5,045 nucleotides of DNA from JBEKCP01 sp050014815 (GTDB lineage: Bacteria > Planctomycetota > Planctomycetia > Pirellulales > Thermoguttaceae), in assembly GCA_050014815.1 (NCBI GenBank), contig JBEKCP010000450.1, positions 1 to 5,045 of the forward strand, read 5' to 3'. The position numbers were made by a program, and so were the translations under genes. The stretch's first letter is position 1; every line of letters begins with the position of its first letter. The notes beneath the pieces are model-generated. The model was not told the DNA's origin, did no database searches, and was given only the letters and a program-made list of their open reading frames with translations. Positions 1 through 5,037 of the stretch are shown here, piece by piece.

Positions 1-6
1 GTTGGC

Positions 7-1470
7 ATGGGGCACGCCGGCGCGGAGCAAGTCGCACAACGGGCATTCGACCTGGGGCTGCTCGACGAATGGCAGTTGCAGGCGATCTGGGCGACGCTGG
101 GCACCCGTAGCGCGCCGTTGAGCGAACTGCTCCAACTCCTCGTCCGCCGCGAGTACCTGACCAACTACCAGGTCGAGCGGCTCGTCAAAGGCGATCGGAG
201 CGGGTTCTTCTTCGGCCCTTACAAGGCGCTTTACCTGGTCGGCACCGGGACCTTCGCCCGGGTCTTCCGCGCCGTCCACCGCCAGACGGGCGAGACCGTG
301 GCCGTCAAGGCCCTCCGCAACCGCTACAGCGAGAACCCGGCCCAGTTCGGCCTCTTCCTCCGCGAGGGCCACGTCGGACAGGCCCTCCGCCATCCCAACA
401 TCGTGCCGATCTACGACGTCATCTCCGAAGGCAAGACCCATTGCCTGGCCATGGAGTTCGTCGAGGGCTGGAACCTCCGGGACATCGTGAAGGTCCGCAA
501 GAAGATCGACCCGCTCCAGGCCGTGCGGCTGGTGATCGACATGAGCGAGGGGCTCCGCTATGCCGCCGCGCAGGGAGTGACGCATCGCGACCTGAAACTC
601 AACAACGTCCTGATTTCCAGCGCCGGGCAGGCCAAGCTGGTGGATTTCGGCCTGGCCGCTCTCGACGAGACCCTCAGCGAGGAACTACAGTCCGACGCGA
701 CCAATACGCGGACTATCGACTATGCCGCGCTGGAGCGGGCCACCGGCGTCCGCAAGGACGATCCCCGCAGCGACATCTACTTTCTCGGCTGCATCTTCTA
801 CCACATGCTCACCGGGCAGTCCCCGCTGTCGGAGACGAAGGACCGCCTCCTGCGGCTGAACAAGTCGCGATTCCTCGAGGTCGTGCCGATCCAGAAACTC
901 GACGCCTCGCTGCCCCACTGGGTGACGCTGGTCGTGAACAAGGCCATGGCGCTGGACCCCGTGCGGCGGTACCAGACGCCCACGGCCTTGCTCACCGACC
1001 TGCACATCGCCGAGAACCGCCTGGTCGAGACCGACCAGGCCGGACAGAGCGGCGCCACCGCCGCGGCGGCCAAGACGCCGCCCCCGAAACAGTACGCCGT
1101 CATGGTCGTCGAATCGAACCAGCAGATGCAGGACCTGTTCCGTGACGGGCTCAAGCGGGCCGGGTACCGCGTATTGTTGACGAGCGATCCGGCCAGGGCG
1201 GTCGCCCGGTTCCGCCAGGATGCCACGGCCGCCGATTGCGTGATCTTCAATGCCCAGGGCATCGGCGAGCCCGCCCTCGCGATGTTCAACGCCCTGGAGG
1301 ACGACGCCAAGACAAAGGCCATCCGGGCCGTATTGTTGTTGGACCCCAATCAAGAGGCGTGGAAAGAGCAGGCGAAGACGGCCCCCCACCGCCTTGTCCT
1401 GATGATGCCCCTGATGATGAAGGACCTCCGGGCGGCCCTGGCAGCACTTATCCCGCCGTCGGTTGGCTGA
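7..1470 (+). CDS. Ser/Thr protein kinase with C-terminal degenerate receiver domain
   Basis: A 487-residue, probably cytoplasmic Hanks-type kinase expected to transfer ATP phosphate to Ser/Thr of unknown partners. Residues ~8-66 form a short helical module (GLLDEWQL, YLTNYQ, then GFFFGPY) typical of planctomycete kinases. The kinase domain spans ~71-335: glycine loop GTGTFARV at 79-86, ATP lysine K101 (VAVK), alpha-C E120, HPNIV 129-133, catalytic loop HRDLKLNN 193-200 (D195, K197, N200), DFG 213-215, ALE 241-243 in place of APE, and SDIYFLG 255-261. All core catalytic residues are present. Oddities are A84 for the third loop glycine and Leu for Pro in HRDLKP. An Ala/Pro linker (~341-360) leads to a receiver-like fold, ~361-482, lacking the phosphoacceptor Asp (N415), acidic pair (E369-S370) and Lys (M467 before P468). 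No membrane segment is seen. The frame is open to the window edge, so the ATG at 7 is only the first visible start. The kinase call is firm; the target is unknown. Confidence 0.93.
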   Translation: MGHAGAEQVAQRAFDLGLLDEWQLQAIWATLGTRSAPLSELLQLLVRREYLTNYQVERLVKGDRSGFFFGPYKALYLVGTGTFARVFRAVHRQTGETVAVKALRNRYSENPAQFGLFLREGHVGQALRHPNIVPIYDVISEGKTHCLAMEFVEGWNLRDIVKVRKKIDPLQAVRLVIDMSEGLRYAAAQGVTHRDLKLNNVLISSAGQAKLVDFGLAALDETLSEELQSDATNTRTIDYAALERATGVRKDDPRSDIYFLGCIFYHMLTGQSPLSETKDRLLRLNKSRFLEVVPIQKLDASLPHWVTLVVNKAMALDPVRRYQTPTALLTDLHIAENRLVETDQAGQSGATAAAAKTPPPKQYAVMVVESNQQMQDLFRDGLKRAGYRVLLTSDPARAVARFRQDATAADCVIFNAQGIGEPALAMFNALEDDAKTKAIRAVLLLDPNQEAWKEQAKTAPHRLVLMMPLMMKDLRAALAALIPPSVG

Positions 1471-1496
1471 GGGCTGGCGCCACGCAGCCGGCCCTC
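1469..1496. terminator. hairpin between convergent genes, possible bidirectional terminator
   Basis: Arms gagggctggc (1469-1478) and gccggccctc (1487-1496) pair over 10 bp with one G-U wobble, around an 8-base loop. The stem begins on the kinase stop codon and ends 10 bases before the flavoprotein stop on the other strand, where a shared terminator would be expected. There is no T-run on either side, so it does not match a classical intrinsic terminator, and function is inferred only from shape and position. Confidence 0.45.
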
Positions 1497-1506
1497 CGTG
1501 TGCCGG

Positions 1507-2628
1507 CTACATGACTTCCAGCGGCGGCTCCTTGACGTGCAGGAACCAGCGGTCCAGGAGGGCGTGGCGGACGAACCAGCGGCGGCGCAGGAGCCATCGG
1601 GCGAGCCCCTGCCGCAGCCGCGAAGGAGGCCCCTCGACCGGCGGCCTCGCCGCCCGTGTGCCCAGCCGCGCCTCGATCCGGCGGCGGTACGGATCGAGGC
1701 GGTCCCGCCGGTAGTCGCCCCGTGCGGCCAGGATGGTCTCCGCGGCCAGGAGGCCCGACTCGATCGCCGGCCGGATGCCCTCGCCGCTGGCGGAATAGGC
1801 CAGGCCCGCCGCATCGCCAACCCACAGCAGGCGGTCGGCCACCAGCGGCCGCGTCGATTGTTCATAGAGGAGATAGGCGTGGCCGGGCAACGGCTCGGGC
1901 AACCGGCAGCGGATGCGGCCCTGCCGCCGCAGGGTGTCGCAGAAGTGGGCCACGTGCTCGGGCAACCGCCGCCGGTCCACCCGCCCCAGGCCCACATTCA
2001 AGTAGTTCCCCTTGCGAATGCACCAGCCGTAGCCCAGCAGGTCGTCGCAGAAATAGATCTCCGGGACCTCCGGCCTGACGGGGCACTCGGCCCAGGCCGC
2101 CGGGTCCATTTCGAACTCGATCTCCTGGGAGAGCACCAGCGGCCCGCGCCCACCGTCGGGGATTTTCAAGAGCCGGGCGACGGGACAGAAATGTCCCCCG
2201 GCCGCGACCAGGACCGGCGCCTCGAACCGCTCGTTGACGATCCAGGCGTTTTCGGCGGGTCGGATCGCGCGGACCGGCTCCCCCAGGCAGAGCCTCGCCC
2301 CGGATCGCCGCAGGAAGCAATCGTCGAACTCGCTCCGCCGGACGCCAAAGCTCATCGGATGCCGACTGGAGACGACGAGGCCCTCTCCGCCGATCCGCCC
2401 GACGCGGAAGCCGGTCATCGGCTGCAAGACGCGGCCGTGCCCGTACTCCTCCGGCGTCATATCGAGTTCCCGGAAGACGGCCGGCGTGACCCAGCCGGCG
2501 CAGACTTTAGGGCGCGGAAACTCGGCCCTGTCGATTACGAGGACGTTCAGGCCGCCGGCGCGGAGCCGGCCGGCGCAGGTCGAGCCGGCCGGTCCCCCGC
2601 CTATGATCAGCACGTCGGCCCGTTCCAT
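1507..2628 (-). CDS. FAD-dependent oxidoreductase, geranylgeranyl-reductase family
   Basis: A 373-residue flavoprotein. This family reduces isoprenoid or other lipid double bonds, or hydroxylates aromatic substrates, using FAD. Numbered from the ATG: Rossmann motif VLIIGGGPAG around 6-15 followed by the Asp-ended strand NVLVID, conserved Cys of the KVCAG motif at 43 (the KpCGG position of geranylgeranyl reductases), GGHFCPVAR at 144-152, a YGWCIRKGNYLNVGLG block near 200-215, and the second FAD motif VGDAAG 270-275 followed by SGEGIRPA. Length is normal for the family. The C-terminus (~336-366) is rich in Trp, Arg and Leu and could bind membranes. I chose the ATG at 2628; a TTG two codons upstream (2634) is also possible, and the TAG just before it excludes longer starts. 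No good Shine-Dalgarno is visible. It lies 55 bases downstream of the methyltransferase on the same strand, so it is probably co-transcribed with it. The substrate cannot be read from the sequence. Confidence 0.88.
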   Translation of the reverse strand: MERADVLIIGGGPAGSTCAGRLRAGGLNVLVIDRAEFPRPKVCAGWVTPAVFRELDMTPEEYGHGRVLQPMTGFRVGRIGGEGLVVSSRHPMSFGVRRSEFDDCFLRRSGARLCLGEPVRAIRPAENAWIVNERFEAPVLVAAGGHFCPVARLLKIPDGGRGPLVLSQEIEFEMDPAAWAECPVRPEVPEIYFCDDLLGYGWCIRKGNYLNVGLGRVDRRRLPEHVAHFCDTLRRQGRIRCRLPEPLPGHAYLLYEQSTRPLVADRLLWVGDAAGLAYSASGEGIRPAIESGLLAAETILAARGDYRRDRLDPYRRRIEARLGTRAARPPVEGPPSRLRQGLARWLLRRRWFVRHALLDRWFLHVKEPPLEVM

Positions 2629-2661
2629 AGACAACTAGCGCGTTCTCATGGGCGATGGTGT

Positions 2662-2719
2662 TGCGGGGACGCGGAGCGTCCCTTCAGTGCGTTCCCACGC
2701 GGAGCGTGGGAACGAGAGG
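2662..2719. repeat. double-hairpin dispersed palindromic repeat (REP-like)
   Basis: Two adjacent perfect palindromes share a gga loop. The first is gggacgc (2666-2672) with gcgtccc (2676-2682). The second is cgttcccacgc (2690-2700) with gcgtgggaacg (2704-2714). They are spaced by seven bases. The plus strand reads DAERPFSAFPRGAWER and the minus strand reads VPTLRVGTH; I recall both strings from many planctomycete hypothetical proteins, which suggests a genome-wide dispersed element. It lies between the methyltransferase and flavoprotein genes and overlaps the methyltransferase 3' end. In RNA the hairpins could stall transcription, protect the upstream message or act as an attenuator within the operon. 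Limits are approximate, and the family identity comes from memory. Confidence 0.75.
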
Positions 2720-4030
2720 AGGGCCGGCCAGCCGTTGCCGGGTCCAGGGGATGCTGGGGAGGCCATGACGGGCAAAGAGGACCTGGAAGAGTTGGAGGGC
2801 GCCGGTGGTGAACGCGGCCATTGAGCCCGCCAGGTAAAGCCGCCAGGCGCGAACGAACGGCTCGTCGAACATGGCGGCCACGGCCCCCGCGGCCGTCTCG
2901 AACCGGGCCAGCCACTGGTGCAGCGTCTCGGCGTAGTGCAGCCGGAGGTTCTCGACGTCCAGAACCGACAATGCCTGGGGCTCCAGCACGCCCAGCATCT
3001 CTTGCAGACTGGGCGGGTGGGCCCCCGGGAAGATCCGCCGCTCGATCCACGGGTTGATCCGGCCCGGACGGTCCCGCCCGATCGAATGGATCAGTCCGCG
3101 GCCCGCCGGCCCCAGCGAGCGGTCGATCACGCGCCCCAGATCGCCGTAATGGTCGGGGCCCACGTGCTCGAGCATCCCGATCGAGACGAACACGTCGAAC
3201 CGGCCCGATATGTTGCGATAATCGTCCTCGATGAATTCGACGCGGTCCTGGAGTCCTTCGCTGCGGGCGCGGTCCCTGGCGTAGCGGATTTGCTCGTGCG
3301 AGATGTTGAACGCCTTGACGGTCACTCCGTAATGCCGCGCCATATGGAGCGCCATCGCGCCCCAACCGCAACCGGCCTCCACGACCGTCTCGCCCCGCGC
3401 AAGCCACAGCTTGCGGCAGACCAATTCCATCTTGGCCTCCTGCGCCTCTTCCAGCGTGGCCGAGGGCGAAGGAAAGTAAGCGCACGTATAGACGAGTTCC
3501 CGGTCGAGCCAGAGCTTGTAGAAATCCTCGCCGATGTCGTAGTGGTGGTGGATGTTGGCTCGCGAGCCGCCGGGCGTGTTCGCGTGGGGCCGGCGCCACC
3601 GCCGCGGCGGCTTCTCCAGCGGCCACATCGTGACGTAGACCGTCTCCAAGAGCCGCACCAGGTCGCCCTCCACCTCGATCCGCCCCGCCATGTAGGCGTC
3701 GCCGAAGTGCAGATCGGGCTGGATGGCCAATCGCCAGAGCGTCGGCCGGTCGCGGACGATCACGCGGGCAACGGGGGTCCCGTGGCCGCCAGCCCGGTGT
3801 CCGTCCCAAAGTTGGATCTCGATCGGCGGGTGGCCCAGGGCGACCAGCAGCCGCCGCACGAGCCATCGCTCCACGGCCCAGGCAGGGCCGCCGCGGACAC
3901 CGCCAGTCGGGGCCGACGCCACCGCGCGGTCCGCCATGGTTCCAATGGGGAAAGGTGAGCGGCGGGGCAACCGCCGCGGGGACGAAGACTTGCCCGGAGC
4001 CGAAGGCCCGGAAGAAACGGACGAAGACAT
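2684..4030 (-). CDS. cyclopropane-fatty-acyl-phospholipid synthase-like SAM methyltransferase
   Basis: A 448-residue homologue of CFA synthase, which methylenates or methylates double bonds of phospholipid acyl chains at the membrane using S-adenosylmethionine. The N-terminal lipid-binding part (~50-135) includes LHFGDAYMAGRIEVEGDL. The catalytic domain holds HHYDIG 162-167, YTCAYF 181-186, SAM loop VEAGCGWG 217-224, SIGMLEHVG 283-291, HSIG 315-318, FPGAHPPSL 334-342 and LHYAETL 364-370. Aligned by eye to the E. coli enzyme, the bicarbonate-site residues are C183, E288, H315 and Y366, so it looks active. Start: ATG at 4030 has GAGGAG (4038-4043) seven bases upstream. The first 31 residues are Ser/Pro/Arg-rich and unlike the family, so M32 at 3937 is an alternative without a good ribosome site. 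The last ten residues, LVPTLRVGTH, and the stop come from a palindromic repeat. First gene of a probable two-gene operon with the flavoprotein. A mid-chain methyltransferase (methyl rather than cyclopropane product) is equally possible. Confidence 0.92.
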   Translation of the reverse strand: MSSSVSSGPSAPGKSSSPRRLPRRSPFPIGTMADRAVASAPTGGVRGGPAWAVERWLVRRLLVALGHPPIEIQLWDGHRAGGHGTPVARVIVRDRPTLWRLAIQPDLHFGDAYMAGRIEVEGDLVRLLETVYVTMWPLEKPPRRWRRPHANTPGGSRANIHHHYDIGEDFYKLWLDRELVYTCAYFPSPSATLEEAQEAKMELVCRKLWLARGETVVEAGCGWGAMALHMARHYGVTVKAFNISHEQIRYARDRARSEGLQDRVEFIEDDYRNISGRFDVFVSIGMLEHVGPDHYGDLGRVIDRSLGPAGRGLIHSIGRDRPGRINPWIERRIFPGAHPPSLQEMLGVLEPQALSVLDVENLRLHYAETLHQWLARFETAAGAVAAMFDEPFVRAWRLYLAGSMAAFTTGALQLFQVLFARHGLPSIPWTRQRLAGPPLVPTLRVGTH

Positions 4031-4037
4031 GCCACAA

Positions 4038-4043
4038 CTCCTC
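4038..4043 (-). promoter_or_regulatory. Shine-Dalgarno for the methyltransferase
   Basis: Minus-strand GAGGAG, seven bases before the ATG at 4030. It decides the start in favour of the long N-terminus, because no comparable site precedes the alternative ATG at 3937. Confidence 0.7.
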
Positions 4044-4083
4044 GAACGTCGCTCAACCCGGATTGTTCATCAGCTTGATACGT

Positions 4084-4111
4084 ATTTTACTATAATGGGC
4101 AAGCCATACAA
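4084..4111 (-). promoter_or_regulatory. putative sigma70-type promoter for the methyltransferase-flavoprotein operon
   Basis: On the minus strand TTGTAT (4111-4106) is followed after 16 bases by TAAAAT (4089-4084), inside an AT-rich island (about 4063-4113) that stands out in otherwise GC-rich sequence. Transcription would start near 4077, leaving a leader of roughly 47 bases before the ATG and its Shine-Dalgarno. An alternative minus-strand -10, TATAGT (4095-4090), overlaps it but has no suitably spaced -35. Inferred from consensus only. Confidence 0.4.
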
Positions 4112-4199
4112 TACCCCGGGCCGAGGGTGGGCGGTGTGCCACCGCTTGCCCGTGGCCCGGCAACCCGTTATCCTGGGCTTTGTCGGAAAAGTCCATACC

Positions 4200-4258
4200 A
4201 GCCCGAAGCGCAAGCGAGGGAATTGCATTGTTTCGGTCCCTCGCTCGCGCGTCGGGCT
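4200..4258. repeat. long inverted repeat, planctomycete-type dispersed element
   Basis: Arms of 22 bases, 4200-4221 and 4237-4258, are inverted copies matching at 20 of 22 positions, around a 15-base loop (4222-4236). Both strands translate to related strings (TSPKRKRG on plus, SPTRERG on minus), motifs I recall as recurring in planctomycete hypothetical proteins, so this is probably a dispersed, non-autonomous palindromic element. It ends 57 bases before the LTxxQ start and, if transcribed from further left, would form a strong hairpin in that gene's leader. Confidence 0.75.
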
Positions 4259-4302
4259 AGTGAGCCTGGCCACGAATAAGCTTCTCCGCCCCAAAATCCC
4301 CC

Positions 4303-4308
4303 AGGAGA
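4303..4308 (+). promoter_or_regulatory. Shine-Dalgarno for the LTxxQ protein
   Basis: AGGAGA, seven bases before the ATG at 4316, is a near-consensus ribosome site that fixes the start immediately before a signal peptide. Confidence 0.75.
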
Positions 4309-4315
4309 GTCCCCC

Positions 4316-4990
4316 ATGTCGTCCCATTTTGCCAAGTCCGTCGCCGCGTGCATGCTGGCGATGGCGATCGCCGGGGCCCGCCTCGCCGGCGCCCAAGACA
4401 ACCCGCCGCCGCGATCCCCGGCGGTGAAACCGTCCCCAAAGCTGCCGTTGGGCACGACCACTACCTGGTCCCCTCCGACCGACTACCTGATGGTGCCCGG
4501 CTTCTGGTCCCTGGGACTGAAGAGCGTGCAGAAGGAAGTCGGGTTGACCGCCGAGCAGAAGGCCAAGCTCAAGGAGATATCGGATGCCTACCAGTCGGCG
4601 GTCCGCCGGAGTTTCGGCCAGCTCGAGAATCTCCCGCCGCAAGAGCAGGAGAAGAAGCTTGCCGAGGTCCGCGAGGAGGCCGGCCAAATGATCCAATCGA
4701 CGCGCAAAAAAGCGGCGGCCGTACTCACGCCCGGGCAGGCCGCCGCCGTCCGCAAGATCGACTTCCAGCTCCGGGCTGCCAGCTACCTGGCCGCTCCAAA
4801 CTTCCAGGATGAATTGGGACTGACCGACGACCAGCGCCTGCGGCTCCGGCAGATATTCGACGAGTCGCAAGAGAAAGTGCAGCAGGTCCAGCGGGAGACC
4901 GGCACCCGTGCGCTGGACGTCTTGACTCCCCAGCAGGCGGAGCAGTTCCTCGAGCAACTGGAGAAGTCGCAGCCGGGCACCCCGCGCTGA
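4316..4990 (+). CDS. exported LTxxQ-motif (Spy/CpxP-like) protein
   Basis: A 224-residue protein with a signal peptide: K7, a hydrophobic core at about 8-20 and a likely cut after AGA at 26. It should act in the periplasm or on the envelope. After a Pro-rich linker (~28-55) come helical segments with four LTxxQ motifs, LTAEQ 77-81, LTPGQ 137-141, LTDDQ 169-173 and LTPQQ 203-207. They form two repeats of a pattern: LGLT/VGLT plus a charged helix, then a VLTPxQ segment. In E. coli, LTxxQ proteins Spy and CpxP are periplasmic chaperone or stress-sensing adaptors; planctomycetes have many exported proteins of this look, mostly uncharacterised. The middle (~82-135) is Glu/Lys/Gln-rich and probably a long helix or coiled coil. 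A good Shine-Dalgarno supports the start. It is divergent from the methyltransferase gene. A chaperone role is an analogy only. Confidence 0.85.
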   Translation: MSSHFAKSVAACMLAMAIAGARLAGAQDNPPPRSPAVKPSPKLPLGTTTTWSPPTDYLMVPGFWSLGLKSVQKEVGLTAEQKAKLKEISDAYQSAVRRSFGQLENLPPQEQEKKLAEVREEAGQMIQSTRKKAAAVLTPGQAAAVRKIDFQLRAASYLAAPNFQDELGLTDDQRLRLRQIFDESQEKVQQVQRETGTRALDVLTPQQAEQFLEQLEKSQPGTPR

Positions 4991-5021
4991 GGTGGTTTTG
5001 CATTCCCATCAACGTTTAGCG

Positions 5022-5037
5022 GGCGGGCTTGCCCGCC
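5022..5037. repeat. GC-rich hairpin after the LTxxQ gene
   Basis: Arms ggcgggc (5022-5028) and gcccgcc (5031-5037) pair, most realistically as a 6-bp stem with a cttg loop. It starts 31 bases after the stop codon. Flanking bases on both sides (tagcg... and ...cgcgta) are imperfectly symmetrical, suggesting a longer palindromic element cut by the window edge. No T-run follows within the visible bases, so a terminator role is possible but not shown. Confidence 0.4.

Larger units (their letters stand above)
4031..4315. other. divergent intergenic region
   Basis: These 285 bases separate the leftward methyltransferase gene from the rightward LTxxQ gene. They hold the methyltransferase Shine-Dalgarno and an AT-rich promoter-like island (4063-4113), a plain GC-rich stretch (4114-4199) with no convincing gene or site, a long inverted repeat (4200-4258), and the LTxxQ gene's ribosome site. 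I found no convincing promoter for the rightward gene: TTGCCC (4146-4151) and TTATCC (4168-4173) at 16-base spacing is the nearest match and is weak. No tRNA-like or other RNA gene was recognised. Confidence 0.6.

Noticed and set aside
7..1470. Kinase plus receiver as a hybrid two-component histidine kinase
   Set aside because: The catalytic domain has HRD, DFG and VAVK motifs of the Hanks fold and no H-box or HATPase N/G boxes, and the receiver lacks its Asp.
1507..2628. Flavoprotein as part of a type III polyketide (alkylresorcinol-like) cluster
   Set aside because: Flavoproteins of this family can accompany such synthases, but no ketosynthase or other polyketide gene is present in the window, so there is no support here.
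2662..2719. Double hairpin as a CRISPR repeat or an IS end
   Set aside because: There are only two unequal palindromes with no regularly spaced repeats, no transposase in the window, and no target-site duplication that I could identify.
1498..2811. Long plus-strand open frame (437 codons) opposite the flavoprotein gene
   Set aside because: It is antisense to a gene with clear FAD motifs, its product is low-complexity Pro/Arg/Ala/Asp-rich with no recognisable domain, and its end runs through the palindromic repeat. This is typical of GC-rich shadow frames.
2918..3958. Plus-strand open frame opposite the methyltransferase
   Set aside because: Antisense shadow with no ribosome site or recognisable domain; it has the sequence bias expected of the complement of the real gene.
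2646..4037. Minus-strand open frame (463 codons) overlapping the methyltransferase in another frame
   Set aside because: After the first ~35 codons it becomes Arg/Gly/Pro/Ala-rich with no motifs, while the other frame carries all CFA-synthase motifs. Only its start region was kept, as a note on the N-terminus.
4075..4096. TTGATA (4075-4080) and TATAAT (4091-4096) as a plus-strand promoter for the LTxxQ gene
   Set aside because: The spacer is only 10 bases instead of about 17, and the start would leave a leader of about 210 bases crossing the inverted repeat. The TATAAT is noted only as part of the AT-rich island.
4070..4957. Minus-strand open frame (295 codons) opposite the LTxxQ gene and through the 4200-4258 repeat
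   Set aside because: Leu/Arg/Gly-rich complement of a helical Gln/Glu/Lys-rich protein. It has no ribosome site, and crossing a repeat arm explains part of its length. The plus-strand gene has a signal peptide, motifs and a good Shine-Dalgarno.
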